A DNA stretch of 5,983 nt from Rhodospirillaceae bacterium UBA4468 (GCA_002389385.1 DGOK01000139.1:7750-13732), one strand, 5' to 3'. Shown: positions 1-5,983, counted from the stretch's first letter. Translations and numbers: made by a program. The notes: generated from the sequence alone by a model not told the origin.

Positions 1-2640
1 CGCGACAACGCGGATAACTGCATCATTATTTGCTCGATTGAGAACGTCGATCCGATGGGTGTGCATACGGGTGATAGTATCACTGTTGCGCCTGCACTCA
101 CGCTGACCGACAAAGAATATCAGATCATGCGCGACGCCTCGATTGCAGTGCTCCGCGAGATCGGTGTCGATACGGGCGGCTCAAACGTGCAGTTCGCGGT
201 GAACCCTGAAGACGGTCGCCTTGTGGTTATTGAGATGAACCCACGTGTGTCTCGTTCGTCAGCGCTGGCATCGAAAGCAACGGGTTTCCCGATTGCCAAG
301 ATCGCGGCAAAGCTCGCATGTGGCTACACGCTTGATGAGCTACAGAACGATATTACGGGTGTCACGCCAGCGTCGTTTGAGCCAACGATTGATTATGTTG
401 TGACAAAAATTCCACGCTTCACGTTTGAGAAATTCCCAGGCACCGATGCATTGCTGACCACGTCGATGAAGTCGGTTGGCGAAGCCATGGCCATGGGGCG
501 CACGTTCGAAGAGAGCGTGCAGAAAGGCCTTCGTTCCATGGAAACGGGACTGACGGGATTTAATGAAATCGAGATCGAAGGGGCTGAGAAATCTGACGGC
601 ACATTCGATAAAGATGTTGTCAAAGCGGTGCTCAACGAAGCACGGCCGGACCGGATTTTATATGCGGCTCAGGGCATGCGCTTTGGCCTCACGCTCAAAG
701 AAATTCAGGCTGCCAGTAAATTTGATATGTGGTTCCTTGAGCGGATCAAACGGATCGTGGATGTAGAAGAAGTTGTCCGCGCTGAAGGTTTGCCTGCTGA
801 TGCGGCGGGCTTGCTAGAGCTTAAAAAGCTTGGTTTCTCTGATGCGCGCCTGGCTGAGTTGTCCGGTACTGATGCAGGTGACCTTGCTGAGCAACGCCTC
901 AAACTTGGTGTGTTGCCCGTTTATAAGCGTGTTGATACGTGCGCAGGCGAGTTCGCGTCGCAAACATCATATATGTATGGTTGTTATGAGGGTGACGGAT
1001 TTAACGCACCAGAATGCGAATCTGCACCGACTGACCGCCAAAAAGTCGCCATTCTAGGCGGTGGACCTAACCGAATAGGTCAAGGTATTGAGTTTGATTA
1101 CTGCTGTGTGCACGCAGCTTATGCGATAAAAGAAGCAGGTCTCGAAGCCATCATGATCAACTGTAACCCGGAAACAGTGTCTACGGATTACGATACATCT
1201 GATCGGCTATTCTTTGAGCCGCTGACATCCGAAGATGTGATTGAAGTGCTTCGTGTTGAGCAATCTGCTGGCACGCTCAAAGGTGTGATTGTGCAGTTGG
1301 GCGGACAGACGCCGCTAAAGATTGCGGCCGCTCTTGAGGAAGCTGGCATCCCGATATTAGGGACGTCGCCTGATGCCATTGATTTGGCTGAAGACCGCGA
1401 ACGTTTTCAGGCATTGTTGAATGACGTGGGATTGCTCCAGCCACCAAATGCGATCGCAACCAGCGAAGAAGACACCTATAAGCTGGCTGAGGAAATTGGC
1501 TATCCACTCGTTGTCCGTCCTTCATACGTTCTTGGTGGGCGCGGCATGCAGATTGTGTTCTCACGGGACACGATGGGCGCGTATTTCAACATGTTGAGAT
1601 CGGATATGAGCGGGCGCCAGATTTTGGACAATCTGGCAAAAGCACCATTGCTGCTTGATAGTTATTTGCAAGATGCCATCGAAGTTGATGTTGATGCGCT
1701 GTGTGATGGCGAAGACGTCTACGTTGCTGGAATCATGCAACACATTGAAGAAGCAGGTATTCATTCCGGCGATAGCGCCTGTTCGCTGCCGCCGTTCTCG
1801 CTCTCAGCGGATATTATTGATGAGCTGGAAAAACAGGCGATTGCTTTGGCTAAGGCTTTGGGCGTTGTCGGTTTGATGAATGTCCAGTTCGCCGTTAAGG
1901 GTAGCGATATCTATATCCTCGAAGTGAACCCGCGGGCATCCCGGACAGTGCCGTTTGTTGCCAAGGCAACCGGCGTGCCGATTGCGAAAATTGCAGCGCG
2001 CCTGATGGTCGGTGAAAAACTATATTCATTTACCATGCCGAAGTTGGGCTCGATGAACCACGTCGCCGTTAAAGAAGCGGTGTTCCCATTCTCACGCTTC
2101 CCGGGTGTTGATACATTGCTCGGTCCAGAGATGAAATCGACGGGCGAAGTGATGGGCATCGATAAAGATTTTGAACGTGCCTTTGCAAAGTCACAGCTTG
2201 GGGCTGGCATGTCGTTACCGATTTCAGGTGGCGTATTTATATCGGTCCGAGACCATGACAAAGACAAGGCACTAGAGATTTGCCAGATTCTGAGTGATGT
2301 TGGATTTACGATTTTAGCGACCGGTGGCACACAACGTTTCTTAGAAGAAAATGGTGTTGCAGCTAAAATGGTCAACAAAGTTATGGAGGGGCGTCCTCAC
2401 TGTGTTGATGCTCTGACGAACGGTGATGTGCAGCTTGTGATCAACACAACAGAGGGCGCGCAGTCTATTGCAGACAGCTATTCAATCCGCCGAACTGCGT
2501 TGATCCACCATGTCCCACACTACACAACGATGACGGCGGCACGTGCTGCGGCAAATGCCATTGCTGTGATTAAAGATGTTGGTGGTGCAAGCGGGCTTGA
2601 AGTCGCGCCGCTGCAGGCTTATTTTGATCCTCTGTATTAG
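1..2640 (+). CDS. carB: Carbamoyl-phosphate synthase large subunit, 5'-truncated by the window edge
   Basis: CarB is the large, ATP-using subunit of cytoplasmic carbamoyl-phosphate synthase. With CarA it makes carbamoyl phosphate from bicarbonate, glutamine-derived ammonia and two ATP, for arginine and pyrimidine synthesis. The frame is open from base 1 and 879 residues are visible. By alignment from memory the first codon matches about residue 222 of the 1073-residue E. coli protein, so roughly 220 residues lie to the left. An ATG at 55 is internal. Visible in order: end of the first ATP-grasp half (ENVDPMGVHTGDS at 40-78; EMNPR at 232-246, the E. coli Glu299/Asn301 site); the linking oligomerisation domain; the second half (GGGPNRIGQG at 1057-1086, RPSYVLGGR at 1516-1542, EVNPR at 1921-1935); and the C-terminal MGS-like allosteric domain from about 2224 (ATGGT at 2317-2331, NKVMEGRPH at 2374-2400, INTT near 2440). 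No frameshift or lost key residue was seen. carA is presumably upstream, outside the window. Confidence 0.97.
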   Translation, partial: RDNADNCIIICSIENVDPMGVHTGDSITVAPALTLTDKEYQIMRDASIAVLREIGVDTGGSNVQFAVNPEDGRLVVIEMNPRVSRSSALASKATGFPIAKIAAKLACGYTLDELQNDITGVTPASFEPTIDYVVTKIPRFTFEKFPGTDALLTTSMKSVGEAMAMGRTFEESVQKGLRSMETGLTGFNEIEIEGAEKSDGTFDKDVVKAVLNEARPDRILYAAQGMRFGLTLKEIQAASKFDMWFLERIKRIVDVEEVVRAEGLPADAAGLLELKKLGFSDARLAELSGTDAGDLAEQRLKLGVLPVYKRVDTCAGEFASQTSYMYGCYEGDGFNAPECESAPTDRQKVAILGGGPNRIGQGIEFDYCCVHAAYAIKEAGLEAIMINCNPETVSTDYDTSDRLFFEPLTSEDVIEVLRVEQSAGTLKGVIVQLGGQTPLKIAAALEEAGIPILGTSPDAIDLAEDRERFQALLNDVGLLQPPNAIATSEEDTYKLAEEIGYPLVVRPSYVLGGRGMQIVFSRDTMGAYFNMLRSDMSGRQILDNLAKAPLLLDSYLQDAIEVDVDALCDGEDVYVAGIMQHIEEAGIHSGDSACSLPPFSLSADIIDELEKQAIALAKALGVVGLMNVQFAVKGSDIYILEVNPRASRTVPFVAKATGVPIAKIAARLMVGEKLYSFTMPKLGSMNHVAVKEAVFPFSRFPGVDTLLGPEMKSTGEVMGIDKDFERAFAKSQLGAGMSLPISGGVFISVRDHDKDKALEICQILSDVGFTILATGGTQRFLEENGVAAKMVNKVMEGRPHCVDALTNGDVQLVINTTEGAQSIADSYSIRRTALIHHVPHYTTMTAARAAANAIAVIKDVGGASGLEVAPLQAYFDPLY

Positions 2641-2654
2641 TTTTTCCCTGAGAT

Positions 2655-2705
2655 GACTGCGGACATGTAATCGCCTTCAGGTGACCAGTGCAATTGTTTG
2701 CAGTC
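2655..2705 (+). ncRNA. Candidate structured leader RNA between carB and greA
   Basis: The + strand can form an 11-pair closing stem: bases 2655-2665 (GACTGCGGACA) with 2695-2705 (TGTTTGCAGTC). All positions pair, two of them as G-U. Inside it sits a second hairpin, TCGCC (2671-2675), loop TTCA, GGTGA (2680-2684), with one G-U pair. The flanking CCC at 2646-2648 could also pair with GGG at 2706-2708. G-U pairs only work in an RNA read in the + direction, which fits a greA leader or a carB 3' UTR element. I do not recognise it as a known riboswitch class. No poly-U run follows the stem, so it is not a simple intrinsic terminator. Whether the fold is functional is inference from one sequence. 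Confidence 0.4.
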
Positions 2706-2717
2706 GGGGATTTTATT

Positions 2718-2724
2718 AGGAGGG
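2718..2724 (+). promoter_or_regulatory. Distant Shine-Dalgarno of greA with a hairpin between it and the start
   Basis: AGGAGGG is a near-perfect ribosome-binding sequence but lies 21 bases before the greA ATG at 2746, with no start codon at normal distance. Bases 2723-2737 can fold as GGCC, bulged G, G, TTAA loop, C, GGCC. If that hairpin forms, AGGAG at 2718-2722 is brought to about 8 bases from the ATG. A second weak AGGA at 2738-2741 lies only 4 bases from the ATG and could be used instead. Confidence 0.45.
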
Positions 2725-2745
2725 CCGGTTAACGGCCAGGAATCA

Positions 2746-3219
2746 ATGGAACGTGTGCCGATGACGCCTGAGGGCTTGAAAGTCCTCGAAATAGAATTGC
2801 GGCGATTGAAATCCGAAGAACGCCCGGCGGTGATTAAAGCTATTGCCGAAGCTCGTGAGCATGGGGATCTTTCGGAAAATGCTGAATATCATGCAGCACG
2901 CGAAAAGCAGGGCTTCATTGAAGGTCGCATTACGCAGCTAGAAGATGTGACAAGTCGCGCAGAAGCGATTGATACATCGGAAATGTCTGGTGATACGGTG
3001 CGCTTTGGCGCTTCTGTACTTGTCGCTGATGCTGATACGGACGAAGAAACGACGTATCGTATCGTCGGTGCTTTGGAAGCTAATTTGGACGAGGGCAAAA
3101 TTTCGGTGACCTCGCCGCTTTCACGAGCCCTTATTGGTAAGACTATTGGTGATGTCGTCGAAGTGGCGACGCCAGGTGGCGGAAAATCCTACGAGATTTG
3201 CGAAGTCAGCTGGGTTTAA
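2746..3219 (+). CDS. greA: Transcription elongation factor GreA
   Basis: GreA binds in the secondary channel of RNA polymerase and stimulates cleavage of the RNA 3' end in backtracked complexes, releasing stalled or arrested transcription. The predicted protein has 157 residues, against 158 in E. coli. Residues about 1-75 form the antiparallel coiled coil. Its tip carries EHGDLSENAEYHAA, with Asp41 and Glu44 at the same numbers as the acidic pair in E. coli GreA. Residues about 80-157 form the FKBP-like C-terminal domain (ISVTSPLSRALIGK, then DVVEVATPGG). The ATG at 2746 gives MERVPMTPEG, which lines up with the usual GreA N-terminus; a longer TTG start at 2698 would add 16 residues that match nothing in the family. 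It lies 105 bases after carB, so it may be read through from carB or use its own promoter. It converges on lrp with an 11-base gap. Confidence 0.96.
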   Translation: MERVPMTPEGLKVLEIELRRLKSEERPAVIKAIAEAREHGDLSENAEYHAAREKQGFIEGRITQLEDVTSRAEAIDTSEMSGDTVRFGASVLVADADTDEETTYRIVGALEANLDEGKISVTSPLSRALIGKTIGDVVEVATPGGGKSYEICEVSWV

Positions 3220-3230
3220 GCCAAAGCCTT

Positions 3231-3722
3231 TTATTCACTTAAGTCGTCACCATCCATATCGATGGGAACGCCGGGCTGATTTTTGGATGTACGAATTGTC
3301 TCAAGCGTCGTCACTGTTGTGACGTGATCTGCTGACGTGATGCCCATCGTGAGGCGATCACGATGTTCTTTGTCGCGGGCGACGAGTTTAACAAGAAAAT
3401 CACCGCCGCCTCGGATCATGTGGCATTCACGAACTTCCGGCCATGCGGCCATAGCGGTCTCAAAAGCGCTCAGTACGTCTTGAGATTGGCTATCGAGCCC
3501 GACCAGCGCAAAGAACATTTCTTTGAAGCCCATAGAGGCGCCATCGATCTCGGCATGATATCCATGAATGAAGCCTGCATCTTCAAGTGCGCGCACGCGG
3601 CGCAAGCATGGTGGTGCAGAAATACCTGCGCGGGCAGCTAAATCTACGTTAGTGATACGCCCGTCTTCTTGAAGGTCACGGAGAATCCGGCGATCAATTG
3701 CGTCTAGCTTTACTTTTTGCAC
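3231..3722 (-). CDS. Lrp/AsnC-family transcriptional regulator
   Basis: A 163-residue DNA-binding regulator of the feast/famine family, which usually acts as dimers to octamers and responds to amino acids or related small molecules. Residues about 5-60 form the winged helix-turn-helix (LDAIDRRILRDLQEDGRIT, then recognition-helix segment SAPPCLRRVRALE at 35-47). Residues about 65-154 form the RAM/AsnC ligand-binding domain, with PEVRECHMIRGGGDFLVKLVA, a family-typical stretch at the ligand interface. A short acidic tail follows. I chose the GTG at 3722 because AAGGA (3730-3734) sits 7 bases before it and the family homology begins there. A longer ATG start at 3839 adds 39 unrelated residues, runs through the likely operator and has no well-spaced ribosome site. 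It is divergent from trxB. The ligand and targets cannot be read from the sequence; self-control is likely from the operator at 3772-3801. Confidence 0.93.
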   Translation of the reverse strand: MQKVKLDAIDRRILRDLQEDGRITNVDLAARAGISAPPCLRRVRALEDAGFIHGYHAEIDGASMGFKEMFFALVGLDSQSQDVLSAFETAMAAWPEVRECHMIRGGGDFLVKLVARDKEHRDRLTMGITSADHVTTVTTLETIRTSKNQPGVPIDMDGDDLSE

Positions 3723-3729
3723 AAATATA

Positions 3730-3734
3730 TCCTT
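3730..3734 (-). promoter_or_regulatory. Ribosome-binding site fixing the lrp GTG start
   Basis: On the minus strand AAGGA is followed by 7 bases and then GTG at 3722-3720. This normal spacing is the main reason to prefer the GTG over the upstream ATG at 3839. Confidence 0.7.
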
Positions 3735-3771
3735 TTGATTGATGCATTCCGTAACACCTTTTGCTACTTTT

Positions 3772-3801
3772 ACGCAATATAATTGCGCAATATAGTTGCG
3801 T
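3772..3801. promoter_or_regulatory. Tandem palindromic operator, likely bound by the adjacent Lrp-type regulator
   Basis: Two 13-base units abut directly: GCAATATAATTGC (3774-3786) and GCAATATAGTTGC (3787-3799), identical at 12 of 13 positions. Each is a palindrome with GCAA/TTGC arms around an A/T core (the second has one mismatch). The outer flanks AC and GT extend the whole 30-base block into an approximate larger palindrome. Symmetric arms around an A/T-rich centre, in tandem and next to the regulator's own gene, are typical of Lrp/AsnC autoregulatory sites. The block covers the predicted lrp -10 box, which suggests repression of lrp. The bound protein is inferred. Confidence 0.6.
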
Positions 3802-3818
3802 CTTTTAATCTTTGTCGA
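3789..3818 (-). promoter_or_regulatory. Candidate lrp promoter
   Basis: On the minus strand TCGACA (3818-3813, 5 of 6 to the sigma-70 -35 consensus) is followed by 18 bases and TATATT (3794-3789, 5 of 6 to the -10 consensus). Transcription would start near 3782, giving a leader of about 60 bases before the GTG. The -10 lies inside the second palindrome of the operator. Confidence 0.45.
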
Positions 3819-3846
3819 GTCGCTCGCCTTGCGTGTCATCCTCTCG

Positions 3847-3875
3847 TTGCGTCTGGCAAGGGATAGGATTATTTA
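3847..3875 (+). promoter_or_regulatory. Candidate trxB promoter
   Basis: TTGCGT (3847-3852) and TATTTA (3870-3875) are separated by 17 bases, the preferred sigma-70 spacing. Each box shares only part of the consensus. The start would fall near 3882, about 50 bases before the trxB ATG. The operator block lies about 45-75 bases upstream of the -35 box, where a bound Lrp-type protein could activate or wrap the DNA. Confidence 0.4.
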
Positions 3876-3921
3876 GGAACCTTGTACTGAGCCGTTCAAT
3901 GAAGGACTTGTTTGGTTATTC

Positions 3922-3927
3922 TAGGAG
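3922..3927 (+). promoter_or_regulatory. Ribosome-binding site of trxB
   Basis: TAGGAG lies 6 bases before the ATG at 3934, supporting that start. Confidence 0.75.
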
Positions 3928-3933
3928 TTTGTT

Positions 3934-4902
3934 ATGTCTGAAGTGCGTCATAGTAAGGTTTTGATCATTGGGTCCGGAGCGGCGGGATATACGGCTGCCA
4001 TCTACGCGGCACGGGCTAATCTTGAACCCATGCTTGTTCGTGGTATTCAGCCGGGTGGTCAATTGACGATCACGACAGATGTTGAGAATTACCCAGGATT
4101 TGCTGAAGTGATCCAGGGCCCTTGGTTGATGGAGCAAATGTACGCTCAGGCGCTTCACGTCGGTACGAAGATGATTGAAGATACAATTATCAGTGTTGAT
4201 CTGAGTAAACGACCTTTTGTCGCCGTCGGTGATAGCGGAAAGACTTACACAGGAGACACTCTTGTGATCGCCACAGGCGCGAGTGCTCGTTGGTTAGGTC
4301 TAGAGAGCGAACAGGCCTTCATGGGCTTTGGTGTGTCTGCGTGCGCAACCTGTGACGGGTTCTTCTATCGTGGCAAGGATGTTGCTGTCATTGGTGGCGG
4401 TAACACGGCCGTTGAAGAAGCATTATATCTGACAAACTTTGCGTCAAAGGTCTATCTCGTACATCGCCGCGATGAATTGCGCGCCGAAAAGATCATGCAA
4501 GAGCGACTTTTCAAAAATGAGAAAATTGAGATGGTCTGGGATCATACTCTGGATGAAGTCTTAGGTGACCAGAACCCACCTGGGGTCACAACGGCGCGGC
4601 TCAAGCATTCTCAAACAGGCGAAATTAAAGATCTGGCCGTCGACGGTGTCTTTATCGCGATTGGTCATGATCCGAACACAACGTTATTTGCGGGCCAGCT
4701 TGATATGTTTAAAGACAATTATATCAAGACAGTGCCTGGAACTACGCAAACCAGTGTTGCGGGTGTGTTTGCTGCTGGTGATGTTCAAGATCGAATTTAT
4801 CGACAAGCTGTAACCGCTGCAGGTACGGGATGTATGGCAGCGCTTGAGGCAGAGCGCTTCTTGGCAGACGTTGAAGACGAAAGTGCAGCCGCTGCCGAAT
4901 AA
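3934..4902 (+). CDS. trxB: Thioredoxin-disulfide reductase
   Basis: TrxB is a cytoplasmic FAD flavoenzyme that passes electrons from NADPH to oxidised thioredoxin, supporting ribonucleotide reductase, peroxide defence and protein thiol balance. The protein has 322 residues, the usual length for the low-molecular-weight bacterial type. The N-terminal FAD dinucleotide fold carries GSGAAGYTAAIYAARA (13-28) and ATGASA (113-118). The NADPH domain carries the redox centre CATCDG (Cys137 and Cys140), the fold motif GGGNTAVEEA (154-163) and the NADPH-phosphate motif HRRDELRA (177-184). The returning FAD domain has AAGDVQD (280-286) near the C-terminus. The last dozen residues form an acidic, alanine-rich tail. 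All catalytic features are intact. Neighbours: divergent lrp upstream behind a 211-base control region, and a LysR regulator 25 bases downstream with no terminator between, so trxB and lysR are probably co-transcribed. Confidence 0.97.
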   Translation: MSEVRHSKVLIIGSGAAGYTAAIYAARANLEPMLVRGIQPGGQLTITTDVENYPGFAEVIQGPWLMEQMYAQALHVGTKMIEDTIISVDLSKRPFVAVGDSGKTYTGDTLVIATGASARWLGLESEQAFMGFGVSACATCDGFFYRGKDVAVIGGGNTAVEEALYLTNFASKVYLVHRRDELRAEKIMQERLFKNEKIEMVWDHTLDEVLGDQNPPGVTTARLKHSQTGEIKDLAVDGVFIAIGHDPNTTLFAGQLDMFKDNYIKTVPGTTQTSVAGVFAAGDVQDRIYRQAVTAAGTGCMAALEAERFLADVEDESAAAAE

Positions 4903-4916
4903 ATTGGTGGCGCGTT

Positions 4917-4923
4917 AGGGGGA
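4917..4923 (+). promoter_or_regulatory. Ribosome-binding site deciding the lysR start
   Basis: AGGGGGA ends 4 bases before the GTG at 4928 but only 1 base before the alternative TTG at 4925. The spacing, though short, favours the GTG. Confidence 0.55.
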
Positions 4924-4927
4924 TTTG

Positions 4928-5821
4928 GTGCCGATTGATTGGGACAAGTTGCGCGTTTTCCATGCCGTTGCCGACGCAGGGAGTTTTACCCATGCAGGTG
5001 ATACGCTAAATCTCAGCCAATCCGCTGTTAGTCGGCAAGTGAGCGCACTTGAACAAAGCTTGGGTACACCGCTCTTCCATCGTCATGCACGCGGCTTAAT
5101 TCTGACAGAGCAAGGTGAGACCCTTTATGAGACTGCGCATAATGTCTTTGCGCAACTTGCCAAGGTTCAAACTCAATTAGCAGAAAACAAAGAACGCCCT
5201 CAAGGTCCGCTCAAAGTATCAAGTACCGTTGCATTTGGTTCGGTGTTCCTGGCATCACGTATGAAAGAGTTTGTGAACAGATATCCTGATATCGACGTCT
5301 CGTTGGTTCTTGCAGATACCGAAGTTGATTTGTCGATGCGGGAAGCTGACGTAGCAATTCGGATGACACCGCCAACTCAACCAGATCTTGTTCAGCGTCA
5401 TTTAATGAAATTACGTTACCGGGTTTATGCGGCATCAGAGTATCTGCAACAACATGGTATGCCCAAGTCACCAAAGGACCTGGATAAGCACCAAATTGTT
5501 GTCTACGGCGATGATGCACGCCCTCCTGCGGCTAATTTAAATTGGCTGTTGGATGAAGGGGCAAAAGGCGGTCGCCGGGACCCAATTCTACGCGTGAATT
5601 CGATTTATGGAATTTTGCGTGCAGTGCAAAGCGGACTGGGCGTTGGCGCGCTCCCTGAATACATGGGCCGTGAACTTGGTAGTTTGGTCGAAGTCCTGCC
5701 AGAATTGCGTGGGCCAGAACTGGATATGTTCTTTGTGTACCCAGAAGAATTGAGGGATACAGCCCGTATCGTGGCGTTTCGTGACTTCATCCTCGAAAAA
5801 CTGGCTCCCATCAAGCGTTAG
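4928..5821 (+). CDS. LysR-family transcriptional regulator
   Basis: A 297-residue LysR-type regulator, the typical family length. Residues about 5-64 form the N-terminal winged helix-turn-helix (WDKLRVFHAVADAGSFTHAG, then LSQSAVSRQVSALEQSLGTPLF). A linker helix runs to about 90. Residues about 93-295 form the periplasmic-binding-protein-like effector domain (GPLKVSSTVAFGS, SMREADVAIR, VNSIYGILRAVQSGLGVGALP). No transmembrane segment or signal peptide is seen. GTG at 4928 is preferred to the TTG at 4925 because of ribosome-site spacing; the two differ by one residue. From memory, a similar LysR gene often sits beside trxB in Rhodospirillales, but its effector and targets are unknown to me. It is in the same direction as trxB and probably shares its transcript, which is unusual for LysR genes, as these are more often divergent from their target. 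That arrangement gives no direct clue to the target. Confidence 0.93.
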   Translation: MPIDWDKLRVFHAVADAGSFTHAGDTLNLSQSAVSRQVSALEQSLGTPLFHRHARGLILTEQGETLYETAHNVFAQLAKVQTQLAENKERPQGPLKVSSTVAFGSVFLASRMKEFVNRYPDIDVSLVLADTEVDLSMREADVAIRMTPPTQPDLVQRHLMKLRYRVYAASEYLQQHGMPKSPKDLDKHQIVVYGDDARPPAANLNWLLDEGAKGGRRDPILRVNSIYGILRAVQSGLGVGALPEYMGRELGSLVEVLPELRGPELDMFFVYPEELRDTARIVAFRDFILEKLAPIKR

Positions 5822-5833
5822 CGCTTTTCCGTC

Positions 5834-5863
5834 AAGCCATGCATTCAGCGCATGCCTGCTTTT
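5834..5863 (+). terminator. Possible intrinsic terminator after lysR
   Basis: AAGCCATGC (5834-5842) can pair with GCATG (5850-5854) and, past a 3-base bulge, GCTT (5858-5861), with a 7-base loop. Only four T's (5860-5863) follow before CC, so it is weak. A second small hairpin, AAGCG/CGCTT (5813-5826), overlaps the lysR stop codon. Confidence 0.35.
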
Positions 5864-5901
5864 CCTGTTTGGCTCTGGTCCAAAACAGACATCAATCTAT
5901 A

Positions 5902-5907
5902 TATAAT
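5902..5907 (+). promoter_or_regulatory. Perfect TATAAT -10 box, probable promoter of a gene beyond the right edge
   Basis: TATAAT lies in an A/T-rich stretch after the possible lysR terminator. No good -35 is found 16-18 bases upstream, so it would need an activator or an alternative context. The palindrome TGTTGCGTTGCAGCA at 5918-5932 covers the expected start of transcription and could be a repressor site. No complete gene is visible from 5822 to the end. Confidence 0.35.
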
Positions 5908-5983
5908 GAGTATTCGATGTTGCGTTGCAGCATGAATAAAGTTTTTATGGTCTGGTGTTCGCGCTTAAAACGCTGAATCCAAT

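Noticed and set aside
1911..2378. 155-codon open frame on the minus strand inside carB
   Set aside because: It is antisense to the conserved CarB C-terminal region, resembles no family and has no gene context. The other minus-strand frames inside carB are shadows for the same reason.
2698..2745. Upstream TTG start for greA adding 16 residues
   Set aside because: The added residues do not match GreA N-termini, they translate the ribosome-site region, and the TTG falls within the predicted RNA stem.
3363..3641. 92-codon plus-strand frame inside lrp
   Set aside because: It is antisense to the intact Lrp/AsnC coding sequence, and its translation has no recognisable domain.
3723..3839. ATG start for lrp adding 39 residues
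   Set aside because: Family homology begins at the GTG at 3722, which has a well-spaced ribosome site. The extension covers the operator and promoter.
5211..5519. 102-codon minus-strand frame inside lysR
   Set aside because: It is antisense to the conserved LysR effector domain, with no family resemblance.
5932..5976. 14-codon frame MNKVFMVWCSRLKR near the right edge
   Set aside because: It has no ribosome-binding site before the ATG and overlaps the palindrome. It is too short to support as a leader peptide.
1..5983. Possible defence, mobile or CRISPR-like system
   Set aside because: All coding space is taken by housekeeping genes and two regulators. There are no transposase, integrase, spaced repeats or toxin-antitoxin signatures.

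Overview
The window is an ordinary-looking piece of an alphaproteobacterial chromosome, probably from the Rhodospirillales or a close relative. That placement is inferred from protein style (CarB, GreA, a TrxB with a CATC active site and a LysR regulator beside trxB), from the gene order carB-greA-lrp-trxB-lysR, and from base composition near 50 % G+C as judged by eye. No mobile element, CRISPR array, tRNA, rRNA or foreign gene is visible.

Layout: (1) 1-2640 (+) is the 3' four-fifths of carB, open to the left edge. (2) 2641-2745 is a 105-base leader with a strong predicted RNA fold, followed by greA (2746-3219, +). (3) An Lrp/AsnC-type regulator (3231-3722, -) converges on greA with an 11-base gap. 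(4) 3723-3933 is a divergent control region between lrp and trxB. It holds two abutting palindromes that look like an Lrp operator, plus a candidate promoter for each direction. (5) trxB (3934-4902, +) is followed after 25 bases by a LysR-type regulator (4928-5821, +), probably on the same transcript. (6) 5822-5983 holds a possible terminator, a perfect TATAAT box and a small palindrome, probably the control region of a gene beyond the right edge.

The genes have separate jobs: carbamoyl phosphate synthesis for arginine and pyrimidines (CarB), rescue of stalled RNA polymerase (GreA), reduction of thioredoxin (TrxB), and two regulators. The regulators' targets are unknown, but lrp probably controls itself and perhaps trxB. 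I found no convincing new multi-gene system. The best leads are non-coding: the folded carB-greA leader, which also reads as a protein-like peptide on the other strand, and the lrp/trxB operator array.
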